Source: Streptosporangium amethystogenes (GTDB lineage: Bacteria > Actinomycetota > Actinomycetes > Streptosporangiales > Streptosporangiaceae). From it: a DNA stretch of 64,000 bases. Positions within the stretch are counted from its first letter, which is position 1; the number at the start of each line of letters is the position of its first letter. This document shows, in pieces, positions 27,385 through 37,283 of the stretch. The notes below the pieces were generated by a model that did no database searches, was not told the DNA's origin, and was given only the letters and a program-made list of their open reading frames with translations. The translations under genes were made by a program, and so were the position numbers. Location of the stretch: contig NZ_JOEQ01000007.1 in assembly GCF_000721075.1 (NCBI RefSeq), positions 186,001 through 250,000 of the forward strand, read 5' to 3'.

Positions 27385-28875
27385 ATGGCGTCCAAACGGC
27401 TGGCCACCATGGCGACCGCCGCTCTGCTCAGCACGCTCGGCACCATCGGCACGGTCGCCTGTGCCGCGTCGAGCGGTGAGAGCGCCCCGGCGGCGGACTC
27501 GACGGTGAACTCGACGGTGTCGGGCCCCTCCGCCTTCCCCCTGTCCAGCCCCGCCGCCGACACCGGGGCCAGGCCCGGCGCCCCCGGGATCGGCGACTCC
27601 GACTTCCCCACCGACGGCAACGGCGGCTACGACGTCGACCACTACCTGCTCAGGCTGGGCTACACCCCGTCCGCCAAGCACCTGGCCGGGACGGCCAGGA
27701 TCGAGGCCCGGGCCACCCAGCACCTGGCGAGCTTCAACCTCGACCTCTCAGGCTTCACGGTCAGCCGGGTCACCGTGGACGGCAGGCCCGCGAGATTCGA
27801 TCGGGCCGGAAGCGAGCTCACCGTCACCCCCGCCGAGTCCATTCCGAACGACGCGACGTTCGCCGTCGACGTCACATACGCCGGAGAGCCCAAACCTGTT
27901 CGGAACTCCTCCAATCTGGGCACGTACGGCTTCATCCCGACCCGGGACGGTGCGTTCGTCACGGGCCAGCCCAACGGCGCCAAGACCTGGTTCCCCAGCA
28001 ACGACCACCCCGCCGACAAGGCACGCTATGACTTCGAACTCACCGTGCCCACGGGGCTGACGGCGCTGGCCAACGGCGAGCTCGTCGGCGAGCCGAAGAC
28101 CGTCGGGGGCAAAACGACCTTCCGGTGGCGGGAGAGCCACCCGATGGCCAGCTACCTGGCCACCATGACGCTGGGCAGGTTCGAGGTGCTCCAGGGCAGG
28201 ACCCCCGGGGGTCTGAAGAATCTGGCGGCCGTCGACCCGACCTTCCGTGGCTCGCTGCAGAGGTTGTACGACGTGTCGGGCAAGGTCACCGACTACTGGA
28301 GCACGCTCTTCGGCCCCTACCCCTTCTCCTCCACCGGGGGCGTGGTCGACGACTTCCCCGCGGGCTACGCGCTGGAGAACCAGACCAAGCCCATGTACGG
28401 CGGATTCGCCCCCGACGAGGACATCATCGCCCACGAGCTGGCCCACCAGTGGTTCGGCGACAGCCTCAGCATCAAGCGGTGGAAGGACCTGTGGCTCAAC
28501 GAGGGCTTCGCGACCTACGCCGAGTGGCTCTGGTCGGAGCACGAGGGCCGGGCCACCCCCGAGCAGCTCTTCCGCAGGCACTACGCCGCCGCCGCCGACG
28601 ACCCCATCTGGAGCTACGCCCCCGGCCGGGCCAGGCCGGAAGACCTGTTCAACAATTCCGTCTACACCCGGGGCGGTATGACGCTGCACGCGCTCAGGCA
28701 GCGGATCGGCGACCCGGCGTTCTTCAAGCTCCTGAAGCAGTGGGTCGCCACGCACAAGTACGGGAGCGTCACGACCCCGGAGTTCATCGCGATGGCCGAG
28801 AAGATCTCCGGCAAGAACCTCGAAGCCCTCTTCGACGCCTGGCTGTTCACCGCCGAGAAGCCGTCCACCTGGTGA
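27385..28875 (+). CDS. Secreted M1 family metallopeptidase
   Basis: A 496-residue zinc aminopeptidase with a signal peptide (MASKRLATMATAALLSTLG) and Cys-containing region TVACAASS that is only a weak lipobox. The exopeptidase motif is GYALENQ, and the zinc site is HELAHQWFGD with Glu in NEGFATYAEW. The C-terminal helical domain is short, so the enzyme is smaller than mycobacterial PepN and belongs to the compact secreted M1 group. The start at 27385 was chosen for the signal peptide; an ATG at 27340 is possible. Confidence 0.9.
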   Translation: MASKRLATMATAALLSTLGTIGTVACAASSGESAPAADSTVNSTVSGPSAFPLSSPAADTGARPGAPGIGDSDFPTDGNGGYDVDHYLLRLGYTPSAKHLAGTARIEARATQHLASFNLDLSGFTVSRVTVDGRPARFDRAGSELTVTPAESIPNDATFAVDVTYAGEPKPVRNSSNLGTYGFIPTRDGAFVTGQPNGAKTWFPSNDHPADKARYDFELTVPTGLTALANGELVGEPKTVGGKTTFRWRESHPMASYLATMTLGRFEVLQGRTPGGLKNLAAVDPTFRGSLQRLYDVSGKVTDYWSTLFGPYPFSSTGGVVDDFPAGYALENQTKPMYGGFAPDEDIIAHELAHQWFGDSLSIKRWKDLWLNEGFATYAEWLWSEHEGRATPEQLFRRHYAAAADDPIWSYAPGRARPEDLFNNSVYTRGGMTLHALRQRIGDPAFFKLLKQWVATHKYGSVTTPEFIAMAEKISGKNLEALFDAWLFTAEKPSTW

Positions 28876-28917
28876 CGCGGGCCTGACGCGGCGAGGAGCC
28901 GGGCGCTCAGCGACGGC

Positions 28918-30135
28918 TCAGGCACAGATGATCTTGTACCCGTCCGTCCGCAGGGAGCCCAGCACCTCCTCGGAGTGCACCGGCCCCCTGGTCTCCAACT
29001 GGAGCTGGACCTCGACCTCGCCGGGGTGCATGCCCAGCCGCTCGTGCACGATGTCGAGCACGTTGGCGCCGAGTTCCGCGAGCCTGGCCAGCAGCGTCGC
29101 CAGCGCACCCGGACGGTCGGAGAGCGGCACCCGCGTGGTCAGATAGCGCCCCGCCGCGGCCAGGCCGTGCCGGAGAACCTTGGCCAGCAGCAGCGGGTCG
29201 ATGTTGCCCCCGGAGAGCACCGCCACCACGGGCGGCTCGAAGACCCGCGGGTGGGCCAGGATCGCGGCCACTCCGGCCACCCCCGCCGGCTCGACGACCT
29301 GCTTGGCCCGTTCGATGCAGAGCACCAGCGCCTGGGAGATCTGGCTCTCGGTGACGGTGACGACGTTGTCGACCAGGTAGTGGATCAGCTCGAAGGGCAG
29401 CTCGCCCGGGCGGCCCACGGCGATGCCGTCGGCCATCGTCGAGGCGGGCCGGACCTCGACCGGATGCCCGGCGGCCAGCGACGCCGGGTAGGCGGCGGCC
29501 CGCTCGGCCTGGACCCCGACGATCCGCACGCCCGGCCTCAGTGACTTGACCGCCAGCGCGACCCCGGCGGCCAGCCCGCCGCCGCCCAGTGACATCACGA
29601 TCGTGCCGACCTCGGGAAGCTGCTCCACGATCTCCAGCCCGATCGTGCCCTGCCCGGCGATGACGTCGGGGTGGTCGAAGGGATGGATGAACACCGCTCC
29701 GGTCCGCTCGGCATGCTCCTTCGCCCGCTCCAGCGCGACGTCCACGGTGTCGCCCGCGAAGATCACCTCGGCGCCGTACGAGCGGGTGGCGGCCACCTTG
29801 GGCAGCGGCGCCCCCTGCGGCATGTAGACCGTCGAGGAGGTCCCGACCAGTCCGGAGGCGAGCGCCACGCCCTGCGCGTGGTTGCCCGCGCTGGCCGCGA
29901 CCACCCCTCGCCGCCGCTCGCTCTCGGTCAGTCCGGCGATCCTGACGTACGCCCCCCGGATCTTGAAGGAACCCGAGCGCTGCAGGTGCTCGCACTTGAG
30001 GTGGACGGGCCCGCCGATGACGCCCGACAGCACGTGTGAGTGGAGCAGCGGGGTGCGCAGGGCGACGTCGGCCAGCGACTCGCGCGCAGCGACCACATCC
30101 TCGTAGGTCACCCGAGACTCCGACATGCGGGCCAT
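28918..30135 (-). CDS. ilvA: Threonine ammonia-lyase with ACT domain
   Basis: A 405-residue PLP enzyme of fold type II converting threonine to 2-oxobutyrate. PLP Lys lies in RSGSFKIRGAYVR, the phosphate loop is SLGGGGLAAG and the PLP-ring Ser region is LSGGN. The C-terminal ACT domain (TTRVPLSDRPGALATLLARL) is single, as in catabolic and short biosynthetic enzymes. The start ATG at 30135 (or 30126) follows homology; neither has a strong site. Confidence 0.92.
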   Translation of the reverse strand: MARMSESRVTYEDVVAARESLADVALRTPLLHSHVLSGVIGGPVHLKCEHLQRSGSFKIRGAYVRIAGLTESERRRGVVAASAGNHAQGVALASGLVGTSSTVYMPQGAPLPKVAATRSYGAEVIFAGDTVDVALERAKEHAERTGAVFIHPFDHPDVIAGQGTIGLEIVEQLPEVGTIVMSLGGGGLAAGVALAVKSLRPGVRIVGVQAERAAAYPASLAAGHPVEVRPASTMADGIAVGRPGELPFELIHYLVDNVVTVTESQISQALVLCIERAKQVVEPAGVAGVAAILAHPRVFEPPVVAVLSGGNIDPLLLAKVLRHGLAAAGRYLTTRVPLSDRPGALATLLARLAELGANVLDIVHERLGMHPGEVEVQLQLETRGPVHSEEVLGSLRTDGYKIICA

Positions 30136-30351
30136 CGTACGGCGCGCGCTCGTGCTTTCGCACCGGACCGGGCGGGAGCGCGCGCCGGACGGGGCTCCGG
30201 CCACCACCCGCGATCGCCCCCAGTCGCTTACAAGGACTTCACAAGACGGTGCGGGCAGACTCGGACGGAGACGGGATCGGAATCGGTTCCCGGACAACAC
30301 GGAGCGCAAGATGTACGCGGTGGCTTACACCGAGGGGTGGGGTGTCCTGAG

Positions 30352-30966
30352 ATGACGGACGGGCGATTCACGGAGGAGGAGTACGTCGAATGGGCGAGGC
30401 GGTGGCTCGGCGACCGCCCGATCCCCGACGAGCTGATGCGGATGGTCGCCATCCAGGCCGCCCGGCCCCTCGGCGCGGGCCCGGACGCCGACCCGCTGCA
30501 CGAACTGGAGATCACCGTGCTGGGGCCGGGGAACACCCACCCGGTGTTCGACGACGCCGCCAACCAGGAGATCGGCGGGTCGTGGTCGGAGGTGCTGAGC
30601 CACCTGTTCCCCGTCGTGGAGACGTTCAACTCGCCCTCGCTCGGCGACGGCGTGTACGGATACTGGCTGCACCCGGATGAGCGGGCGGAACGGCCGCCGA
30701 TCGTCGCGATCGACAGCGAGGGAACCTTCTTCGCGCCGAGAGGCAGCACCCTCCTTGAGGCGTTGCTCAACGATTCCGGCGTCGACGGTCCGGCGTTCGG
30801 GCGCCTGGCGGACCGGTTCGCCGCCGTCGGCCTGCCGATCTCCCCGCGCAGCCGCGCCGAGATCCCCGAGTCCGGCATCGTCATGGCCCCCGAGGCACTG
30901 GAGAAGATCGTGGACGCCGAACACCGAGCGGCCCGCACCGCGAGCGGGCTCCTCGTCTCGCGATGA
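30352..30966 (+). CDS. SMI1/KNR4-like hypothetical protein
   Basis: A 204-residue acidic soluble protein. The stretch around SPSLGDGVYGYWLHPDE, PIVAIDSEGTFF and GSTLLEALL fits the SMI1/KNR4 superfamily, used in actinobacteria as immunity or scaffold proteins. No toxin gene lies beside it. The ATG at 30352 has GGGGTGGGG upstream. Moderate confidence in the family, low in function. Confidence 0.6.
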   Translation: MTDGRFTEEEYVEWARRWLGDRPIPDELMRMVAIQAARPLGAGPDADPLHELEITVLGPGNTHPVFDDAANQEIGGSWSEVLSHLFPVVETFNSPSLGDGVYGYWLHPDERAERPPIVAIDSEGTFFAPRGSTLLEALLNDSGVDGPAFGRLADRFAAVGLPISPRSRAEIPESGIVMAPEALEKIVDAEHRAARTASGLLVSR

Positions 30967-31062
30967 CCGTCCAGTCCGAATGACGGGAGCGACCGTTTCC
31001 CGGCCCACCCCGGCTTCGGCGACGAGCAGCTCAAGATCGACTGATCCTACGGCCGGCCGATC

Positions 31063-32244
31063 TTACGGCTGGACGGCCGACGGGCGGGCGGAGAAGACCA
31101 GGACCGAGGCGGTGAAGCCATGGACGTGGTTGTGGCCGCCCACCGGGCCCACCTCTCCCGCGGCGAAGAATCCGGCCACCCCGATGGGGCCCAGGGTGTC
31201 GCGGACGGCGACGGCGTCGTGGTCGGCGCTGCCGAACATGGCCGAGCCCCGGCCGTTGCAGGAGAACAGCAGGGCACCGTCCACCCGGCCGAACGCCTCT
31301 CGGTGGGCGTCGAGCAGCTCGTACAGGTCCTCGTCGGCGGTGGCGGCGTCGCGGACCTGGAACCGGACGGTACGCCCGATCTCGACGACGTCACCGATGG
31401 CCACCGCCTCGCGTTCGGGGTCGATGCCGAGCACGCCCCTGATCAGGAAGTCGCCGCGCTCGTGCCGTTCCGCGTACTCGTCCATGGCGATGCCGATCTG
31501 CAGCCCCGAGGCGACCAGGTCGCGGTCGTCCTCGTCCAGGGCGCTGACGATCTCCTCCAGCCGTGCCAGGGCGGGCTGCCCCGCGAGTTCGAGCAGCAGG
31601 TTGTCCTCGACGGAGGTGACGGCCATCGTCGGGCCGATCGGGCGGCAGCCCTGGCTGACCACGGTGCTGACGTTGAGGTCACCACTGAGCAGCACCCCGA
31701 CGGCCCCCTCGGTGTAGATCCTCCCGTCGGCGAACAGCCGCACCGCGCCGCGGCCCTGGATCGCGTTGGCCAGGCCGCCGATCAGCGGAAGATCTCCCAT
31801 GACCTCCTCCGACCGCTCGACGAAACCGTCGGTGGGGAAGGTGTAGGGGTCGGCGAGCAGGATGGCGGCGTGATCGTCGGGGCCGCGGTCGGGCAGGCCG
31901 ACCACGACGAAGCGGTCGTCGGTCCGCAGCGTGTCGAGCGCGAAGGTCGTCAGCCTGGCCCCGCCGAGGGTGGCGGCCCAGGCGCTGACCGCCGGGGTGA
32001 CCTCCACCCCCTGCCCGTCACCGATGACCCCGGTGGCGCTGCAGCCAAGGACGGCGGCGCCCGGTGCCATGCTCATCGCACGCAGTCCGGCACGGGAGAC
32101 GTCGTCGGGATCGTCCCCGCAGATGAAAAAGCAGAGCAGGTCAGCGGGTCCGGACAGACCGGACAGAGCTTGGCGCACCGCGGTCTCGGCTGCGGCGACC
32201 AGATCGGACCCCACCGCGAGGCCATCGGCGAAACGGCTCGTCAT
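31063..32244 (-). CDS. FIST domain signal-sensing protein
   Basis: A 393-residue protein with FIST_N (about 10-200; ATGVIGDGQGVEVTPAVSAW, ADPYTFPTDGFV, IGGLANA) and FIST_C (about 220-380; NLLLELAGQPAL, DFLIRGVLGID, LLFSCNGRG). FIST domains are predicted small-ligand sensors, usually attached to kinases or chemoreceptors, but this one stands alone. The start is the ATG MTSRFADGLA at 32244; the frame is open to 32436 without homology. Confidence 0.88.
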   Translation of the reverse strand: MTSRFADGLAVGSDLVAAAETAVRQALSGLSGPADLLCFFICGDDPDDVSRAGLRAMSMAPGAAVLGCSATGVIGDGQGVEVTPAVSAWAATLGGARLTTFALDTLRTDDRFVVVGLPDRGPDDHAAILLADPYTFPTDGFVERSEEVMGDLPLIGGLANAIQGRGAVRLFADGRIYTEGAVGVLLSGDLNVSTVVSQGCRPIGPTMAVTSVEDNLLLELAGQPALARLEEIVSALDEDDRDLVASGLQIGIAMDEYAERHERGDFLIRGVLGIDPEREAVAIGDVVEIGRTVRFQVRDAATADEDLYELLDAHREAFGRVDGALLFSCNGRGSAMFGSADHDAVAVRDTLGPIGVAGFFAAGEVGPVGGHNHVHGFTASVLVFSARPSAVQP

Positions 32245-32524
32245 CAGCGCCACTCGTCTCGCCTCTCCCTCTTGTCTGACGGCTCGCCCGGGAGTGACCG
32301 TGGTCTCGCCCGAAGCTCGCCGTGAAGTTCGTGAATGCCGGAACCGTCCGACGTCCCCCCCGAGGCCGTCCTGACGCTTGATCCTGAAGTCATCCGGCGT
32401 CTTGTCTTGGAGCGATTCTCCCCACTGCCGACACAAGCACTCGTGTCAAGCCCCACCCAATAGTCAAGATCCGAAAGAGGGATGAGAGTGCCGGATCGGG
32501 TGTTGTGGACGTAGGCTCGATCCC

Positions 32525-33922
32525 GTGCCTCAAATCCCAGAGCCACGTACTCTGCGCGAGCTGCGCGCGAGCGGCCATATTCACCGTACGGTAAAGGCCG
32601 AGATCCGTGAGAACCTCCTGGCCCGCCTGCGGGCAGGGGAGTCGCGGTTCCCCGGCATCGTGGGCTTCGACGACACCGTCCTGCCATACCTGGAGCGGGC
32701 GCTGCTCGCCGGGCATGACCTGGTCCTGCTCGGTGAGCGCGGCCAGGGCAAGACCCGGTTGATCCGCACCGTGACCGGGCTCCTCGACGAGTGGACCCCC
32801 GTCGTCGAGGGCTGCGAGATCAACGACCACCCCTACCAGCCCTCGTGTGTCCGCTGCCGCCGCCTGGCCGACGAGGCGGGTGAGGAACTGCCGATCTCCT
32901 GGAAACACCGGGGCGAGCGGTACGGCGAGAAACTCGCCACCCCGGACACCTCCGTCGGCGACCTGATCGGCGACATCGACCCGATCAAGATCGCTGAGGG
33001 GCGCACGCTCGGCGATCCGGAGACCGTCCACTACGGCCTGGTCCCCCGGAGCAACCGGGGCGTGTTCTCCGTCAACGAACTGCCCGACCTGGCCGAGCGC
33101 ATCCAGGTCTCGCTGCTCAACGTGCTGGAGGAGCGCGACATCCAGGTCAGGGGCTACAACCTGCGCCTGCCCCTGGACATCCTGCTGATCGCCAGCGCCA
33201 ACCCCGAGGACTACACCAACCGCGGCCGGATCATCACCCCGCTGAAGGACCGTTTCGGCGCCGAGATCCGCACCCACTACCCGCTCTCGATCGAGGCCGA
33301 GCTGGTACTGATCCGTCAGGAGGCCGCTCTCGATCAGGTGGGCGCCGACCTGCCCGACCATTTGATCGAGGCGATCGCCCGCTTCACCCGGCTGGTCCGC
33401 GAGTCCACCGCCGTGGACGCGCGCTCGGGCGTCTCGGCCCGCTTCTCCATCGCCGCGGCCGAGACCGCGGCCGCCTCAGCCGTCCGGCGTGCGGCGCTGA
33501 CCGGCGAGGACCACGCGGTGGCCAGGGTCGCCGATCTGCCGGGGATCGTGCACACGCTCCGCGGCAAGGTGGAGTTCGAGGTCAGCGAGGAGGGCCGGGA
33601 GACCGAGGTGCTCTCGCACCTGCTCCGCAGGGCGGTGGCCGAGACGTTCCGCGGCACGCTCGGCGGCACGGACCTGACCCCGCTGCTGGACAGGTTCGCA
33701 GAGGGCGTCCAGGTCGAGTCGGGGGTGACGGTCCCGGCGGCCGAGCTGCTGCGCAGGATCGGCCCTGTGCAGGGCCTGGCGAAGATCATGTCCCAGCTCG
33801 GCATCGGCGACGAGTCGCCCGGCCACGCCGCCGCCGCGCTGGAGTTCGCCCTGGAGGGCCTGTATCTCCTGCGTCGGCTCTCCAAGGACGAGGTGGACGG
33901 CACCACGACCTACCGCACCTGA
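32525..33922 (+). CDS. MoxR/BchI-like AAA+ ATPase
   Basis: A 465-residue ATPase with Walker A GERGQGKT (70-77), the Walker B-like segment GVFSVNELPDLAERIQVSLL, in which Asn stands for the usual Asp, and sensor 1 LLIASANPEDYTNRG. A Cys triplet (GCEIND, then SCVRC at about 110-114) sits in an insertion. The family is related to magnesium-chelatase subunit I and always pairs with a VWA protein, here 10 bases downstream. It probably remodels a partner using ATP; the target is unknown. Confidence 0.88.
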   Translation: MPQIPEPRTLRELRASGHIHRTVKAEIRENLLARLRAGESRFPGIVGFDDTVLPYLERALLAGHDLVLLGERGQGKTRLIRTVTGLLDEWTPVVEGCEINDHPYQPSCVRCRRLADEAGEELPISWKHRGERYGEKLATPDTSVGDLIGDIDPIKIAEGRTLGDPETVHYGLVPRSNRGVFSVNELPDLAERIQVSLLNVLEERDIQVRGYNLRLPLDILLIASANPEDYTNRGRIITPLKDRFGAEIRTHYPLSIEAELVLIRQEAALDQVGADLPDHLIEAIARFTRLVRESTAVDARSGVSARFSIAAAETAAASAVRRAALTGEDHAVARVADLPGIVHTLRGKVEFEVSEEGRETEVLSHLLRRAVAETFRGTLGGTDLTPLLDRFAEGVQVESGVTVPAAELLRRIGPVQGLAKIMSQLGIGDESPGHAAAALEFALEGLYLLRRLSKDEVDGTTTYRT

Positions 33923-33932
33923 GGTGTCTGGC

Positions 33933-35879
33933 ATGAGCTATCGCTATGGCGAATACCGGGACGGGCCCGACCCGCTCGCCCCTCCGTACGACGTCCGTTC
34001 GGCACTGGACCGGATGGGCGACGCGATCCTGTCCGGTTCCAACCCCGCCCATGCCCTGCGGGACCTGCTCAAGGAGGGCCTGCCGGGCGCGCAGAATCGG
34101 CGAGGGCTTGACGATCTGCTCCGCGAGGTGCGGCGCCGGCGCCGGGAGCTGCGCGAGCGCGGGCGCCTGGACGGCACGCTGGAGCGGGCCAGGGCACTGC
34201 TGGACAAGGCGATCGGCCAGGAGCGTGCCGAGCTGTTCCCCGACCCCTCGGACGAGGCCAGGCTGCGTGAGGCGGAGCTGGCCGCTCTCCCCGACGACAC
34301 GGCGAGCGCCATCCGGGAACTGGGGGACTACCGGTGGCGCTCGGCCGCCGCCAGGCAGACCTTCGAGGAACTGCGCGACCTGCTACGCGGGGAGGTGCTC
34401 GACAGCCAGTTCCGCGGCATGCGGCAGGCCCTGGCCAATCCCGACCCCGCCGCCATGGAGCGGGTCAGGGAGATGATGTCCGACCTGAACGACATGCTCG
34501 ACCGGGACGCCCGTGGCGAGCACACTCAGGCTGATTTCGAGAAGTTCATGTCGAAATATGGGGACATGTTTCCGGAGTCGCCGCGGAACCTGGAGGAGCT
34601 GGTCGACACCCTCGCCCGGCGGGCCGCGGCCACCCAGCGCCTGCTGGCCTCCCTGACCCCGGCCCAGCGCGAGGAACTGGGCCGGCTGATCGAGCAGACG
34701 CTCGCCCAGGCCGGGCTGGACGAGCAGATGCGCCGCCTGGGCGAGTCCCTGTACACCCGCCGACCCGACCTGGCCTGGAACGCCCCGGAGCGGCTGAGCG
34801 GCGACGAGCCGATGGGGATGTCCGACGCGGTGAGCGCGCTGGACGAGCTCGCCGACCTGACCCAGCTGGAGGCCGCGCTCCGCCAGGACTACCCCGGCGC
34901 CCGGATGGACGACATCGACGAGGCCGCGATCCGGCGTGCCCTCGGCCGGGCGGCCGTCGACGACCTGCAGGCGCTCAGACAGGTCGAGCGCGAGCTGGAG
35001 CAGCAGGGCTACCTGCTGCGTCGGCGCGGCAAGCTGGAGCTCACCCCGAAGGCCGTCAGGCGCCTGGGCGAGACCGCGCTGCGCCGCGTCTTCGCCTCCC
35101 TGGAGAGCGGACGCCGCGGCGATCACGACCAGGTGGACGCCGGCTCGGCCGGTGAGCTCACCGGCTCCTCACGGCCCTGGCGGTTCGGCGACGAGCAGCC
35201 GATCGACGTGGTCCGCACAGTGATCAACAGCGTCCGGCGCGGAGGGAGCACCGGCGCGGTGGCCCTATCCGTCGACGACTTCGAGGTGGCCGAGACCGAG
35301 CGGCGTACGGCGGCGGCGGTCTGCCTGCTGGTCGACCTGTCCTACTCGATGGCGCTCCGCGGCACCTGGGCGGCCGCCAAGCAGACGGCGATGGCACTGC
35401 AGGCGCTGGTGGCCTCGAAATTCCCGCAGGACTCGGTGCAGATCATCGGCTTCTCCAACTACGCCCGCGTGCTGCAGCCCGACGAGTTGGCGGGACTGGA
35501 GTGGGACATGGTCCAGGGGACGAACCTGCACCACGCCCTGCTGATCGCCGGGCGCCACCTGGACCGCCACCCCGACTTCGAACCGGTCGTGCTCGTGGTC
35601 ACCGACGGCGAGCCCACCGCCCACCTGCGGCGCAACGGCTCGGCGGCCTTCGAGTGGCCGCCCACCCAGGAGACGCTGGAGCTGACGCTCGCCGAGGTCG
35701 ACAAGATGACCCGGCGCAGGGCGACGCTCAACGTCTTCATGCTCGCCGATGACGAGCGTCTGAAGGATTTCGTGAACGAGGTCGGGCGGCGCAACGGCGG
35801 TCGGGTCTTCTCTCCCGGCGCCGACCGCCTGGGAGAGTACGTCGTCAGCGACTTCCTGCGGGCCCGCCGCACCCGCTGA
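33933..35879 (+). CDS. VWA domain-containing protein paired with AAA+ ATPase
   Basis: A 648-residue protein. Residues 1-430 are helical and charged, with many Arg/Glu heptads; residues 450-640 form a von Willebrand A domain with the metal site DLSYSMAL (DxSxS) and VVTDGEPTAHL. It parallels BchD: the AAA+ ring and the VWA adaptor act together on a third protein. The ATG at 33933 has GAGG eight bases upstream, and the two genes are one operon. Confidence 0.88.
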   Translation: MSYRYGEYRDGPDPLAPPYDVRSALDRMGDAILSGSNPAHALRDLLKEGLPGAQNRRGLDDLLREVRRRRRELRERGRLDGTLERARALLDKAIGQERAELFPDPSDEARLREAELAALPDDTASAIRELGDYRWRSAAARQTFEELRDLLRGEVLDSQFRGMRQALANPDPAAMERVREMMSDLNDMLDRDARGEHTQADFEKFMSKYGDMFPESPRNLEELVDTLARRAAATQRLLASLTPAQREELGRLIEQTLAQAGLDEQMRRLGESLYTRRPDLAWNAPERLSGDEPMGMSDAVSALDELADLTQLEAALRQDYPGARMDDIDEAAIRRALGRAAVDDLQALRQVERELEQQGYLLRRRGKLELTPKAVRRLGETALRRVFASLESGRRGDHDQVDAGSAGELTGSSRPWRFGDEQPIDVVRTVINSVRRGGSTGAVALSVDDFEVAETERRTAAAVCLLVDLSYSMALRGTWAAAKQTAMALQALVASKFPQDSVQIIGFSNYARVLQPDELAGLEWDMVQGTNLHHALLIAGRHLDRHPDFEPVVLVVTDGEPTAHLRRNGSAAFEWPPTQETLELTLAEVDKMTRRRATLNVFMLADDERLKDFVNEVGRRNGGRVFSPGADRLGEYVVSDFLRARRTR

Positions 35880-35891
35880 CGGGTCCCCGGC

Positions 35892-36317
35892 CTACCTGAG
35901 GGCCCAGAAGTCTGCGTAGCCGTCGAGTGCCAGGTCGAAGCCGTCGTGGTAGTGACGGTAGGAGCGGTAGCAGGGACGCCACGCCGTGCTGTTGCCGACA
36001 CCCGCGCGGGCGTCGGCGATCGCGGAGGGGATCCGCCGAGGAGAGAGCAGGAGGCCGCCGCCGAGATAGCGATCGTCGGCGAGGACCGTGGGGGTGCCCG
36101 GGTCACCGCTCGCGTAGCGGCCACGGCGCCAGCCGCTCTCCTCGTCCCAGACCAGCGCGTCTCCTCCCGTCAGGCGGACGGTGACGGCGCGCGGGTCGCA
36201 GGGTCCCTGCCACCAGCTCTCGACCTGGTCACCCAAGGCTTCGATGACGAGGCCGACATAGTGGGCCGGCTGGTCCCGCCATTCCTCGGTGTACGGCTCA
36301 ACGTGTTTGACAGCCAC
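35892..36317 (-). CDS. DUF6292-like hypothetical protein
   Basis: A 141-residue protein: YVGLVIEALGDQVESWWQGP, AVTVRLTGGDALVWDEESGW and RAGVGNSTAWRPCYRSYRHY. The Trp/Tyr-rich pattern is that of the DUF6292 group common in Streptomyces and relatives. The GTG at 36317 has GAAGGAG eight bases upstream. Function unknown. It converges on the AAA+/VWA operon. Confidence 0.7.
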   Translation of the reverse strand: MAVKHVEPYTEEWRDQPAHYVGLVIEALGDQVESWWQGPCDPRAVTVRLTGGDALVWDEESGWRRGRYASGDPGTPTVLADDRYLGGGLLLSPRRIPSAIADARAGVGNSTAWRPCYRSYRHYHDGFDLALDGYADFWALR

Positions 36318-36558
36318 GGCTGGCACTCCTTCGTGCCGTTTATCTCTGTTCGGCGGAAGGCCCGCCCGGCACGACCACGACTTCGCCGCCGGTCTCATCA
36401 CACGGGAACGGACTCTTTCGATCCTACTCATCCCCGAGGGTGCTCAGAGCAGGATCCGAAGATCGGCCACCCGGTAAACCGTGACCCTTCCGTAACAACG
36501 TCTTCGGGACTGCCGCCGTCTACCTAGTAAAGAAAGTTCACCAATTCAAGGGGGAGGA

Positions 36559-36675
36559 ATGAGTCCGATGCTCGCGGGGATTCTCGTGGCACTGATGCTC
36601 ATTGTCTGCGTCTGCTTTGAGGTGTGCATGGTCCCGCACGGCCGGGACAGGCACGACACCGTCGACGGCGAGTGA
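36559..36675 (+). CDS. 38-residue single-pass membrane peptide
   Basis: MSPMLAGILVALMLIVCVCF is a membrane helix, followed by a short charged tail (HGRDRHDTVDGE). The ATG is preceded by AAGGGGGAGGA, one of the best ribosome-binding sites in the window, two to five bases away. Cys-rich end of the helix (CVCFEVC). It is too short for usual ORF filters. Function unknown. Confidence 0.55.
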   Translation: MSPMLAGILVALMLIVCVCFEVCMVPHGRDRHDTVDGE

Positions 36676-36844
36676 TCTCCCCGGATGTCCGGCAGACCCG
36701 GTCTTCACGGCACCCGCGGGACGACCAGGGGGCCGTGACCCGCCCATCCGTCGCACCGGAACCTCCTTCAAAAGATCACTGCAGGTCGGTGACGGCCAAG
36801 CGAGCCGTACCCAGAAGAGATCGACGAAGACTAATGTCTGGCGC

Positions 36845-37270
36845 ATGACAGACCTGCTGCTCTGGCTGCACATCGGCTTTTCGATCTTCGCTCTGGGCCC
36901 GGTGACCGCCGCCATGATGTCCACTCCCAGATTCATCCGTGCCAAGAACGTCGACGTCCTGCGCTACCTGCACAAGACCACCCGTATCTACGGCTTCGCC
37001 TCCCTGGGGATCTTCCTGTTCGGCCTGTTGCTAGGCCGCGAGTTCCTCGGCAGGCCGTACCTGTCGGCCTCCATGACGCTCTTCATCGTCACCCTGGGGC
37101 TGCTGTTCATGGTGGCCCGCGACCAGGGCGCCGCCATCCGGGTCCTCTCCAGCGAGAGCCCGGAGGACGACGCCAAGGTTCAGGTCGGCCGGATCGCCGC
37201 GTTCTCCGGCGTGATCGTGCTGATCTGGATCGTCATCCTGGCGCTGATGGTCTGGTTCAACCCGGCCTGA
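36845..37270 (+). CDS. DUF2269-like integral membrane protein
   Basis: A 141-residue protein with four predicted helices (LLLWLHIGFSIFALGPVTAA, GFASLGIFLFGLLLG, SASMTLFIVTLGLLFMVA and a final GVIVLIWIVILALMVW). The HIGFSIFALGP start resembles DUF2269 and related small membrane proteins. The ATG at 36845 is placed by the first helix. Role unknown. Confidence 0.75.
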   Translation: MTDLLLWLHIGFSIFALGPVTAAMMSTPRFIRAKNVDVLRYLHKTTRIYGFASLGIFLFGLLLGREFLGRPYLSASMTLFIVTLGLLFMVARDQGAAIRVLSSESPEDDAKVQVGRIAAFSGVIVLIWIVILALMVWFNPA

Positions 37271-37283
37271 GCGCGCCGCGTTC

